From NCBI GenBank assembly GCA_022823165.1, contig JAJDXR010000058.1:38936-102935 (forward strand): 64,000 nt of DNA, written 5' to 3'. The stretch comes from Anaerolineae bacterium (GTDB taxonomy: Bacteria; Chloroflexota; Anaerolineae; Aggregatilineales; Phototrophicaceae). The stretch's first letter is position 1, and each line of letters starts with the position of its first letter. This document shows, in pieces, positions 52,607 through 60,538 of this stretch. Position numbers and translations under genes: made by a program. The notes under the pieces are model-generated. The model did no database searches, was not told the origin of the DNA, and worked only from the letters and a program-made list of their open reading frames with translations.

Positions 52607-53881
52607 ATGAAGAACAGACGCTTGATCTTGGCTGTACTATTTGTTTTGGTGGCGGCGCTCGCCGCCACGCCCGCCCTGGCGCAAGACGACCTAATGGGAG
52701 ACTTTACCGTATCCCATTACTTCGGCGGCTTCGGTGGCGAATTCATTGACGGCATCGTCGATGACTTTATCGCCGCCAATCCGGGGCTGACGCACGCCGC
52801 CAGCCCAGTAGACCACGAGCAATTCAAGACTTCGATCCTGGTGCAGTTGGCTGGCGGCAACCCGCCGGATGCCTTCAGCTATTGGGCCGGCGCTCGCATT
52901 CAATTTATCGTCGATGATGGCTTCCTGATGCCGATTGACGATATCTGGGAAGCGAACGATATGGATTCGCAATTCCCGCAGGCGGTCATCGATACGGCAG
53001 CGACCTACGATATGCACAAGTACGCGGTGCCGCTGACCTTGCACTGGGTCGGCATGTTCTACAACACGGCGCTGTTTGAGGAACACGGCGTGATGGCGCC
53101 GACGAATTGGGACGAGCTGATTCATGCGGCCGAGACCTTCAAAATGGCGGGCATTCCTGCCTTCGCGCTCGGCTCAATCAACCGTTGGCCCGGTCAATTC
53201 TGGTTCGACATGATTCTGCTGCGCACGGCGGGCAACGATTACCGCAACAAACTCATGAGCGGCGAAGCATCATACACCGATGACGAAGTTGTGCGCGCCT
53301 TCAGCCTGTGGAATGACCTGGTCCAAGCCAACCACTTCTATCCCGACGCCAATGCCTATGATTGGGACGAAGCGGCCAACATGGTCGCGAATGGCGAAGC
53401 GGCTATGACCTTGATGGGCACCTGGATCGGCGGTCACTTCGCCGGCAACGAGATGGTAGCGGGCGAAGACTTCGATTACTTCTCCTTCCCCACCATCGAC
53501 GAAGACACGCCGCGCGCCTCGCTGGGCCCGATTGATACTTTCGTGGTTTCGGCGGATGCGGCCAATTCAGACGCCGCCAAAGCCTTCCTGAACTACCTGA
53601 CTAATCCCGATGTACAGTGGGACTTCGCTGAAGGCGCTGGCAACTTGGCGCCGAGCCTGTTGGTCGATACCAGCAACTATAATGACGTGGTGGCGCGCAT
53701 CGCCGCCGAGATCGCCAACGACCCGGTCTTCGCCTTCAACTATGACCTGGCTACGCCGCCGCCGGTCGCTGAAGTCGGCTTGAATTCTTTCTCGGAATTC
53801 ATGGCCAACCCGGGCGACTTCATGGCCATGCTGGAGCGCGTCCAGGCCGATGCCGCGGCTGAATTCGCGGGTATGGAGTAG
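52607..53881 (+). CDS. ABC sugar-binding protein
   Basis: A 424-residue family-1 solute-binding protein. The start at 52607 follows GGAGAATTGAAG and yields the signal peptide MKNRRLILAVLFVLVAALAA, cleaved after ALA. Features: VSHYFGGFGGEFIDGIVDDF, FKTSILVQLAGGNPPDAFSYWAG, AVPLTLHWVGMFYNTALFEEHGV and INRWPGQFWFDMILLRTAG. It resembles binding proteins for glucosides or chitobiose. It is the first gene of an importer with the permeases at 54022 and 54899, controlled by the divergent IclR gene. Confidence 0.92.
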   Translation: MKNRRLILAVLFVLVAALAATPALAQDDLMGDFTVSHYFGGFGGEFIDGIVDDFIAANPGLTHAASPVDHEQFKTSILVQLAGGNPPDAFSYWAGARIQFIVDDGFLMPIDDIWEANDMDSQFPQAVIDTAATYDMHKYAVPLTLHWVGMFYNTALFEEHGVMAPTNWDELIHAAETFKMAGIPAFALGSINRWPGQFWFDMILLRTAGNDYRNKLMSGEASYTDDEVVRAFSLWNDLVQANHFYPDANAYDWDEAANMVANGEAAMTLMGTWIGGHFAGNEMVAGEDFDYFSFPTIDEDTPRASLGPIDTFVVSADAANSDAAKAFLNYLTNPDVQWDFAEGAGNLAPSLLVDTSNYNDVVARIAAEIANDPVFAFNYDLATPPPVAEVGLNSFSEFMANPGDFMAMLERVQADAAAEFAGME

Positions 53882-53892
53882 GGCTGATCTTG

Positions 53893-53953
53893 CCCCCACC
53901 CCAAACCCCTCCCGCCATCTCTATGGCGGGCATCCCAAAATGAGGGAGGGGCT
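53893..53953 (+). repeat. CCTCCCGCC hairpin repeat D, copy 1
   Basis: CCCCCACCCCAAACCCCTCC, then CGCCATCTCTATGGCGGGCA, then TCCCAAAATGAGGGAGGGGC. Nested inverted repeats (CCCGCCAT with ATGGCGGG; CCCCTCCC with GGGAGGGG) would fold into a stable hairpin. Copies 2 and 3 are at 54914-54976 and 60460-60522. Confidence 0.85.
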
Positions 53954-54021
53954 TCAAGGCGCTTACCCCTTCCCTCTTGATGGGGGAAGGGGCCGGGGGA
54001 TGGGGGTGGAAATATGACCCC

Positions 54022-54906
54022 ATGCTTAGACGCCACCCCTGGCTCGTGCCAGCCAGTTTCCTCGCTCTGCCGCTGCTGGTCTATGGCGCCTTCGTTATCC
54101 TGCCCACGCTGAACTCGCTCTACTATTCTTTCACCGACTGGGTGGGTTACGGCGCCGACATCAGTTTCATCGGCACAGCCAATTTTGAGAAGATCTTCAC
54201 CGATCGTCTCTTCAGCAACGCCATCAAGAATACGGCGATTTGGCTGCTGCTGGCGATGACGGCGCCGACTTTGTTGGGCTTGTCGCTGGCGCTGGCGCTG
54301 CAAGGCAAACGGCGCATCAACACGCTCTACAAGTCGCTGTTTTATCTGCCCATCTGCCTGTCGCCCATCATCATCGGCATCATCTGGGTCTGGCTCTACA
54401 GCCCCAAGCTGGGCATCGTTAATATCTTCCTGCGCGGTATCGGGCTGGATCAGTTGGCGACGGCCTGGCTGGCCAACCCGAACACAGCGCTCTACGCGGT
54501 CTTCGTGGCTTGGGCCTGGCAGCAGACCGGCTTGAACATGGTCATCTTCCTGGCGGGTTTGACATCGGTGCCGACGCCGCTGGTGGAAGCGGCCAAGGTG
54601 GACGGCGCCAACTATTGGCAGACGCTTCTCAAAGTCATCATCCCCATGCTGCGGCCGGCGACGGTGGTGGTGCTGGCGCTGACCGCCATCAGCGCGCTCA
54701 AGAGCTTTGAGATCATCTGGGTGATGACGATGGGCGGTCCTTTCAACAGGTCGGATACGCTGGCGGTCTTCATGTACAGCGAGAGCTTCCGCAAGTTCAA
54801 GATGGGCTACGGCAGTTCGGCGGCGGTAATTCTGTTCCTGATGACGCTGGTGATTATCGTGCTGTATTTCCGCTTCGCCGCGGCCGCGGAGGAGCTGTAT
54901 GAATAG
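54022..54906 (+). CDS. ABC sugar permease (MalF-like)
   Basis: A 294-residue permease. The start at 54022 (MLRRHPWLVPASFLAL) is preferred; the open frame extends back to 53977 but that part lies in low-complexity sequence beside the hairpin repeat. The EAA loop is PLVEAAKVDGANYWQTLLKVIIPMLRP and TMGGPFNRSDTLAVFMY is typical. Its stop overlaps the ATG of the next permease by eight bases. Confidence 0.92.
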   Translation: MLRRHPWLVPASFLALPLLVYGAFVILPTLNSLYYSFTDWVGYGADISFIGTANFEKIFTDRLFSNAIKNTAIWLLLAMTAPTLLGLSLALALQGKRRINTLYKSLFYLPICLSPIIIGIIWVWLYSPKLGIVNIFLRGIGLDQLATAWLANPNTALYAVFVAWAWQQTGLNMVIFLAGLTSVPTPLVEAAKVDGANYWQTLLKVIIPMLRPATVVVLALTAISALKSFEIIWVMTMGGPFNRSDTLAVFMYSESFRKFKMGYGSSAAVILFLMTLVIIVLYFRFAAAAEELYE

Positions 54907-55870
54907 GCTTGAAGCCCCCACCCCAAACCCCTCCCGCCATCTCTATGGCGGGCATCCCAAAATGAGGGAGGGGCTTAATAGCCGCTATACTGCTATCTTT
55001 TCCCAAAGAAGAGGGGACCAAACAACCCGGACCAATTGGTCGCGGCTACTGGGAACCGCCCTGCTCTACTTCATTTTGACGATATTGCTCGTCTTGTTCA
55101 TGGTACCGGTTTACGGCGCCATCGTGACCGCTTTCAAGTCGCAAGCGGAAGTGGCGGCTGGCGGTTACTGGACGCCGCCGGCCAGCGTGACATCAGCGAA
55201 TTTCGACCGGGTGTTGGACCCGGAAGACGGCAACCTGGGTTTATACCTGCAGAATTCGCTCTTGCTGACGATTCCGGCGTCAATCTTCTCTATCGCGCTG
55301 GGGACGTTGGCGGGTTATGCGCTGGGCAAGTACCGTTTTCGCTTTGACGGGCTGCTGTTCATCTTCATCGTGGCGGGTATGTTCCTGCCGCCGCAGATCG
55401 CCCTGATCCCGGTATTTCGGATGATGAACGACATCGGCCTCTACGACACGCTCTGGGCGGTGATCATCATCCATACGGCTTTTGGCATACCGATTTGTAC
55501 GCTGGTCATGCGCAACTTTTTCCAGGTGGTGCCGAACGCGCTGCGCGAGGCGGCGCTGATCGACGGCGCCAATGAATACAGCATCTTCTTCCGCATCATG
55601 CTGCCGCTGACGCTGCCGGCGCTGGCGGTGCTGGCGACCTTGCAATTCACCTGGATCTGGAACGATTTCCTCTGGCCTTTCATTTTGACGCAGCGGGCTG
55701 AGAGCCGCACGGTGATGGTGGGCATCCTCAATTTGACCGGACAGTACTCGGTTGATTGGGGCGGGCAGGCGGCGGCGAGTTTGATCGGCTCGCTGCCGAC
55801 GTTGATTATCTTCGTGTTCTTTCAGCGGTATTTTATACGGGGGCTGACGCTGGGCGCGGTGAAGGGCTGA
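54899..55870 (+). CDS. ABC sugar permease (MalG-like) with a repeat-encoded N-terminus
   Basis: A 323-residue permease with the EAA loop ALREAALIDGANEYSIFFRIMLPLTLP and the C-terminus RYFIRGLTLGAVKG. The first helix starts near residue 51. The first codons (MNRLE) overlap the upstream gene in the usual coupled way, but residues 6-27 (APTPNPSRHLYGGHPKMREG) are a translation of hairpin repeat D, copy 2. The repeat is in frame and contains no stop, so the protein has either gained an N-terminal extension or starts at the internal ATG at 54962. Confidence 0.9.
   Translation: MNRLEAPTPNPSRHLYGGHPKMREGLNSRYTAIFSQRRGDQTTRTNWSRLLGTALLYFILTILLVLFMVPVYGAIVTAFKSQAEVAAGGYWTPPASVTSANFDRVLDPEDGNLGLYLQNSLLLTIPASIFSIALGTLAGYALGKYRFRFDGLLFIFIVAGMFLPPQIALIPVFRMMNDIGLYDTLWAVIIIHTAFGIPICTLVMRNFFQVVPNALREAALIDGANEYSIFFRIMLPLTLPALAVLATLQFTWIWNDFLWPFILTQRAESRTVMVGILNLTGQYSVDWGGQAAASLIGSLPTLIIFVFFQRYFIRGLTLGAVKG
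54914..54976 (+). repeat. CCTCCCGCC hairpin repeat D, copy 2, inside a coding frame
   Basis: Almost identical to copy 1 at 53893-53953. It lies after the first five codons of the MalG-like permease and is open in that frame. Confidence 0.85.
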
Positions 55871-55900
55871 TGAATTTATTCAAGATAGCGGGAGGAATAA

Positions 55901-56080
55901 CTGTCCCGCAGCGAGCAGCGCAACAAAGAGCGCAACGCCGGCGGCGCAATCACCGATCTCGACGGCGGTCCGCTGGATTTCTCCCAGGGCGAGACTCTTC
56001 CCAACGCCGGTCTGATCGCCAGCAATGGCGCTTTTCACGGGCGCATGGTCGAAGCTGTCCAGCGTGTCATGGCGGGGTGA
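55901..56080 (+). pseudogene. C-terminal fragment of an inositol monophosphatase-family gene
   Basis: A frame of 59 codons between TAA (55898) and TGA (56078) has no start. It reads ERNAGGAITDLDGGPLDFSQ and then NAGLIASNGAFHGRMVEAVQ, which is the end of the inositol monophosphatase / CysQ family (GG-ITD--G-PL-F--G and LIASNG-lH). The rest of the gene is absent; the MalG-like gene ends about 30 bp upstream. It looks like the stump of a gene lost by deletion. Confidence 0.75.
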
Positions 56081-56143
56081 TTTTGCGTGAAAAAAGAAGA
56101 TATTGTATAAATGTGCTAATCGAATTCCGCTGAGGTTAACTGC

Positions 56144-56938
56144 ATGGCGCTGCAACGAAATGTTATTCAAGTTGGCGATGCGCTGACATTGATAGACGAG
56201 GTCGATGATGAGTCCATTGACCTTATTGTGTGTGATGGACCTTACGGTGTCACGCAAAATGAATGGGACCGTATAGCGGATATTCAGACTTATAATCTCG
56301 AACTTATTAGAAAGTTCTCATCAAAGTTGAAGGATGGAGGCGCTCTATACTTATTTGGAAAGCCCAACTGCATTGACTTTATCGACTATCGCCCGTATTT
56401 GAATCTCAAGCGAAAGATTGTTTGGTATCAGCCTAGCAGGCTGGCGCAAGGAAGAATCAACTATACGAATAACTACGATATTATCTGTTATTTCATCAAG
56501 GGAGATAGACCAAGCTGCTACAACTTGGACAGTATCAGAGTGTCACAGTTAGTAGAGCTTGAGCACAGACTGCGCTGTGAAAGAGTGCCTTCGGTGACAA
56601 ATGGCAAATATGGGAAGACAAAGTTTAACGGAAAAGGCAAGAATCCCGGAGATGTATGGGGAGACATAAAGCAGCTTACCTATAAGTCCAAAGAACTCGT
56701 ATGCAGAGACGCGCTTAACACAATCCAGAAGCCTGAAAAACTTATAGAACGATTGGTGCTGGCTAGTTCAAATCCAGGAGACTTGGTGCTTGATCCCTTT
56801 GCTGGCGTAGGTACATGTCCTGTTGTGTGCCAGCAACATGGGCGAAACTTCGTTGCTTTCGAGATCAATCCGGAGTTCGTTAATTTGGCGAACGCGCGCC
56901 TGGAAAAACAAGTCAAGCAGTTGCCCTTAGTAGTTTGA
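56144..56938 (+). CDS. DNA adenine- or cytosine-N4 methyltransferase
   Basis: A 264-residue beta-class DNA methyltransferase. Motif IV is IVCDGPYGVTQNEWD (DGPY in place of DPPY) near residue 30, and motif I is LVLDPFAGVGTCPVV near residue 215, followed by FVAFEINPEFVNLANARL. The order IV-then-I marks the beta class. The target region lies between. The gene is visibly AT-richer than its neighbours and is followed three bases later by an endonuclease-like gene, so the two form a type II restriction-modification unit, probably acquired. The target sequence is unknown. Confidence 0.87.
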   Translation: MALQRNVIQVGDALTLIDEVDDESIDLIVCDGPYGVTQNEWDRIADIQTYNLELIRKFSSKLKDGGALYLFGKPNCIDFIDYRPYLNLKRKIVWYQPSRLAQGRINYTNNYDIICYFIKGDRPSCYNLDSIRVSQLVELEHRLRCERVPSVTNGKYGKTKFNGKGKNPGDVWGDIKQLTYKSKELVCRDALNTIQKPEKLIERLVLASSNPGDLVLDPFAGVGTCPVVCQQHGRNFVAFEINPEFVNLANARLEKQVKQLPLVV

Positions 56939-56941
56939 CCA

Positions 56942-57442
56942 ATGGCGCGACAACGTTACAAGTACCTGATAAAACTCATTCAGGAAGCCTTTGCCCAGGC
57001 CCGTGACTTAGGCATACCAAATCTACTGCAACCGGGTCTGGCGAAAGAAATTGTGATTGCGGACATTCTTGGCCACGAAGTTATTTCTGCCAAGCGTCAG
57101 CCCGATGCGCGTGATCCGGAAAATCCCGAAATTATGTACGAGTATCTGAGTTGCAAGGAAGGTGGCTCGGGACAGTTTGATAGGATGTTCAAATCCCCAG
57201 TAGACAAGCGCGAAAGGTCACTGGATAGAATAAGGCGGAATTCCAAGATATACCTTGCCGTTTTCTATGCCCATAATCAGTTGGAAGTCAAAACTATCTA
57301 TGAGCTAGAGCCTTACGTTGTGGAAGCGGAAGCAGTTCGTCAGTTGGACAGAAGCGCAAATGATATTTCCCATATCGGATTCTCTATTTCGTGGACGCGC
57401 GAGCATGGAAGTGTCGTATATCAGGCCTCTGGGACAGAATAG
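56942..57442 (+). CDS. Type II restriction endonuclease-like protein
   Basis: A 166-residue protein. Its core, LAKEIVIADILGHEVISAKR then QPDARDPENPEIMYEYLSCKEGGSG and QFDRMF, resembles PD-(D/E)xK type II enzymes in which an acidic residue and a YEYLSCK-like strand form the active site. D56 and the Glu/Lys of YEYLSCK are candidate catalytic residues. It starts three bases after the methyltransferase stop and shares its AT-rich composition. The pairing is the main support; the exact family is not certain. Confidence 0.68.
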   Translation: MARQRYKYLIKLIQEAFAQARDLGIPNLLQPGLAKEIVIADILGHEVISAKRQPDARDPENPEIMYEYLSCKEGGSGQFDRMFKSPVDKRERSLDRIRRNSKIYLAVFYAHNQLEVKTIYELEPYVVEAEAVRQLDRSANDISHIGFSISWTREHGSVVYQASGTE

Positions 57443-57450
57443 TTAGCGGT

Positions 57451-58605
57451 TCACACCGCCAACCGCTGCGGATGCCGATCGGCAATCAGCCCGGCGTAGA
57501 CCTCGATGACCTCATCCATAATCGCCTCCCAGGATTGTATCTTGGCATAAGCCCGCGCCTGCCGGCCCATCCAGGCGCGCTGCTTCCCATTGCTCGCGAT
57601 CTGCCGCACACCCGTCAGCAGCGCCGCCACATCGCCACTCTCGAAGGTATAACCGTTCACGCCCTCCGCGACGATATCAGCCACGCCGCCCACCCGAGCC
57701 GCCACAACCGGCAAGCCGGACGCCATCGCCTCAATCACCACCAGCCCGAAAGTCTCCAGCCGCGAGGGGAAAACGAAGATGTCCGCGCTGGCGTAGGCTC
57801 GCGACAGCCGCTCGCCGCTTAAGTAACCCATGAAGGTGACAGGTTGGCCCGCGAACTCCCGCTCGAGGGTGGCGCGCGCCGGGCCATCGCCAACTACGAC
57901 CAGGCGCGTATTTGACACTTGCTGCAGCACGGGGCGGATATGCTCGATCTGCTTTTCCAGTGACAGACGGCCCACATACAGCAGGACCGTTTCCTCCGGA
58001 TTGCCCTGGGTCATCTCCGCGCGCATAGCATCCGAGCGGAAGCGGGGGTGAAAGACCGTAGCGTCCACGCCACGCCGCCACAAGCCAACCTTGCCGATGC
58101 CCAGCCGCCGCATCCGCCGCTGCACCAATGTAGACGACGCCAGACTGTAATCTGACCAGTTGAAGACGTTCTTGGTGATCTCGTCAATTAAGGGCCGCGT
58201 GAATCCCAGGTCGAGCGCGCCCAGGCGGAATTGATGCGCCAGCCGCGCGTAATCGAGGTGGAACGAGGTCACTGTCGGCACTTCCATCCACTTCAGCATG
58301 GCCATGGTCGGGATGCCTGTCGCCACCGGATGGAAGAGGTGGGCCACATCGGGCTGGAAGGCGGCCAGATCGCGGTACAGCGCAAAAGTGGCGAAGCCGA
58401 TCCGCGCTTCCGGATACAGCGGCAGCGCCATACTGGGCAGGCTGAGAATCGGCGCGTCCTTATAACGCGGATTCTCGCCGTAGCGCGGCGTGATGACAAG
58501 CGCCTCAATCCCGCGCCGCGCCAGGTGGTCAAGCAGCAAACAAGCTACCTTGACGATGCCGTCGACCTTGGGCAAAAACGTCTCGGTTACGATCGCTACA
58601 CGCAT
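57451..58605 (-). CDS. GT4 family glycosyltransferase
   Basis: A 384-residue GT-B fold glycosyltransferase. The start at 58605 (MRVAIVTETFLPKVDGI) has GGAGCTAATT upstream and matches the family N-terminus. LYVGRLSLEKQIEH, VVVGDGPARATLE and FPSRLETFGLVVIEAMASGLPVVA (E-x7-E motif) are GT4 signatures. The N-terminal TETFLPKVDGIVKVA with LFHPVATGIPTMAML and TSFHLDYARLAHQF is close to the SqdX/PimB/MgtA group that transfers sugars to lipids. It probably builds a glycolipid at the inner face of the membrane. Confidence 0.92.
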   Translation of the reverse strand: MRVAIVTETFLPKVDGIVKVACLLLDHLARRGIEALVITPRYGENPRYKDAPILSLPSMALPLYPEARIGFATFALYRDLAAFQPDVAHLFHPVATGIPTMAMLKWMEVPTVTSFHLDYARLAHQFRLGALDLGFTRPLIDEITKNVFNWSDYSLASSTLVQRRMRRLGIGKVGLWRRGVDATVFHPRFRSDAMRAEMTQGNPEETVLLYVGRLSLEKQIEHIRPVLQQVSNTRLVVVGDGPARATLEREFAGQPVTFMGYLSGERLSRAYASADIFVFPSRLETFGLVVIEAMASGLPVVAARVGGVADIVAEGVNGYTFESGDVAALLTGVRQIASNGKQRAWMGRQARAYAKIQSWEAIMDEVIEVYAGLIADRHPQRLAV

Positions 58606-58783
58606 AATTAGCTCCGACAGACGAAGCTCCATCTCTGTTATTAACATATTTGACTGCCGCAAGACAAGTCCTGGCAAGGAAATGCAGGAAACTTGCTGCG
58701 GCCGGCTCCAGGGAATGCCTTGGTGAAATTGGGTCGCCGTCATGGTATAATTGCGCGACGGAAAGTGGCCCAGAGGGACTGAA

Positions 58784-59512
58784 ATGGCGATCGAACGGGT
58801 AGCTAGCCTTCCGCCTCCCCATTTGTTTACTGTTGAAGAGTATCTCGCTTTTGAGGAGAAGAGCGAGTTCAAGCACGAATTCATCGACGGCGTCATTTAC
58901 GATTGTGGCGATGTCCTGCCGGGTGATCCCATCCACCCCGACTATGCGCCGGGTTATCCCATGCCGCATCTGTTCAGCGTTGAAGAGTACCTCGCGTTTG
59001 AAGCCGAAAGCGAATTCAAGCACGAGTTCATCGATGGAGTTATCTACGATATGACCGGCGGAACACTCAATCATTCTAGAATCAAGGTGAATCTCATTCG
59101 CATACTGCTTTCGCAGCTAGATGGTTCGTTATACGAAGTCTTAAACAGCGATATGCGAGTGGGAACCGGCGAAGGGCGCTATGTATATCCAGATCTGAGC
59201 GTTGTTTATGGCGTAGCGCAACTCACAGATGGTGACATGACCTTGCTCAATCCGATTATGGTGGTAGAAGTGCTCTCGCCGACCACGGCAAATTACGACC
59301 GCAGCGCCAAACTGACGTATTATCAGTCTCTGCCCAGCTTGCGCGGCTGCCTCATCGTTGATCAATACGGCGTCCGGATTGATGCTTACATCCGCGCAGA
59401 TGACCGCTGGCTTCATCAGGTCTATAATTCACTCGACGCTGTCATCCCGCTGGATATGATCGGCTGCAATCTGCCGCTATCCGAGATTTATCGCGGTATC
59501 GTATTTGCCTAG
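58784..59512 (+). CDS. Uma2-family protein with a duplicated N-terminus
   Basis: A 242-residue protein. The start at 58784 (MAIERVASLPPPHLFTVEEY) follows CAGAGGGACTGAA. The Uma2 (DUF820) domain has a PD-(D/E)xK nuclease-like fold: YVYPDLSVVYG holds the conserved Asp and IMVVEVLSPTTANYDRSAKLTYY the Glu-x-x-Ser region. The N-terminal motif HLF(T/S)VEEYLAFE--SEFKHEFIDGVIYD occurs twice, at about residues 13-40 and 55-82; normally there is one. Between them lies a short DCGDVLPGDPIHPDYAPGYP linker. Uma2 genes are abundant in cyanobacteria and Chloroflexota; their function is unsettled. Confidence 0.88.
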   Translation: MAIERVASLPPPHLFTVEEYLAFEEKSEFKHEFIDGVIYDCGDVLPGDPIHPDYAPGYPMPHLFSVEEYLAFEAESEFKHEFIDGVIYDMTGGTLNHSRIKVNLIRILLSQLDGSLYEVLNSDMRVGTGEGRYVYPDLSVVYGVAQLTDGDMTLLNPIMVVEVLSPTTANYDRSAKLTYYQSLPSLRGCLIVDQYGVRIDAYIRADDRWLHQVYNSLDAVIPLDMIGCNLPLSEIYRGIVFA

Positions 59513-59549
59513 GATTGACGACCGAGCCGACGACAGACAGAAGGCGTCG

Positions 59550-60458
59550 ATGACCGCGAATGTCAGGCCTCAGAACCTCATGGATGCCGACGAACGCTCG
59601 CCGATGGAGTCCCTGCCCTATTGGGCGCGCGCCACCAATCCCATCGTCCGCCGCCATCTGGGCTTGTACTGGCGCACACTGCCGCCCGAATTCGAGCCTA
59701 TCTTCTACATCTGCGGCTTCTGGCTGGCGGCGCTTCTGATCGGCATCGTCTTCCCTTTTGTCACCGACTTGGCCACCACCGTCATCGTGGTCTCGGTGCT
59801 GGTGATTCCGGTCGGCATCATCTTTTATCTGCGCGCCCTGTTTTCTATCGCCGCCAACGCAGCTGCCGTCATGGCGGACGAGATACGCAACAACACCATG
59901 CACCTGCTGATGTCCACGCCCATGTCGCTGGAGCAGATCTTCCTGGGCAAGGCGGCTTCAGCCATCTGGCGCAAAATGGACGACCTGATCTTAATCGTGC
60001 AGGGCGCGGCCATCTTCGGCCCGCCGCTGATCATCATGCACTACGCCGGGCTCTTCCCCCTGCGCGAATCAGGACCCGCCACCTACCTGCTGATCATCGC
60101 CATGACCATCACCGCGCTGCTGCGCCTGGTGCTGGAGCCGCTGATGGTCGGCATGGTGGGCGTCGGCATCGGCGCCTTTGCGCCCTTCCGCGCCATCGCC
60201 ATCACCTCGTCCCTGGCTTGGGTGGCTTTCTATTTCATCCTCATCAATATGCTGCAGCAATTGAACCTGCAAAACTTGAGCGCCGCGCTGGACCTGGCGC
60301 GCGAGGCTTCGGAGACGGCGATAGTCGCCGCCAATATGCGCCTGGCGCTGGCTTTGGCCATGACGATCGCGATTGAGTTGCTGCTGCCGGTGCTGCTGCC
60401 CTACGCGCTGATCCGGCTGGTCAGCGGTCTGCTGGCGCGTCAGATGCGGGCGAATTGA
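59550..60458 (+). CDS. ABC-2-type membrane protein
   Basis: A 302-residue integral membrane protein with about six hydrophobic segments. The motif ADEIRNNTMHLLMSTPMSLEQIFLGK resembles the cytoplasmic elbow of ABC-2 permeases (E-x-x-x-x-T-x-x-L-L-x-T-P-x-S). No ATPase gene is adjacent. The start at 59550 has AAGG upstream; an earlier ATG at 59505 overlaps the Uma2 gene. It may be a subunit of an exporter whose ATPase is encoded elsewhere. Confidence 0.7.
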   Translation: MTANVRPQNLMDADERSPMESLPYWARATNPIVRRHLGLYWRTLPPEFEPIFYICGFWLAALLIGIVFPFVTDLATTVIVVSVLVIPVGIIFYLRALFSIAANAAAVMADEIRNNTMHLLMSTPMSLEQIFLGKAASAIWRKMDDLILIVQGAAIFGPPLIIMHYAGLFPLRESGPATYLLIIAMTITALLRLVLEPLMVGMVGVGIGAFAPFRAIAITSSLAWVAFYFILINMLQQLNLQNLSAALDLAREASETAIVAANMRLALALAMTIAIELLLPVLLPYALIRLVSGLLARQMRAN

Positions 60459-60459
60459 G

Positions 60460-60522
60460 GCCCCCACCCTAAATCCCTCCCGCCATCTCTATGGCGGGCA
60501 TCCTAAAATGAGGGAGAGGCTC
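60460..60522 (+). repeat. CCTCCCGCC hairpin repeat D, copy 3
   Basis: CCCCCACCCTAAATCCCTCC, CGCCATCTCTATGGCGGGCA, TCCTAAAATGAGGGAGAGGC. A slightly diverged copy of 53893-53953. It fills the gap between the ABC-2-like gene and the methyltransferase-endonuclease fusion. Confidence 0.85.
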
Positions 60523-60538
60523 CGTTAAGGAAGAGACA

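Noticed and set aside
53740..54921. 393-codon minus-strand frame rich in Gln, Arg and His
   Set aside because: It runs opposite the MalF-like permease and the hairpin repeat; composition is typical of an antisense shadow.
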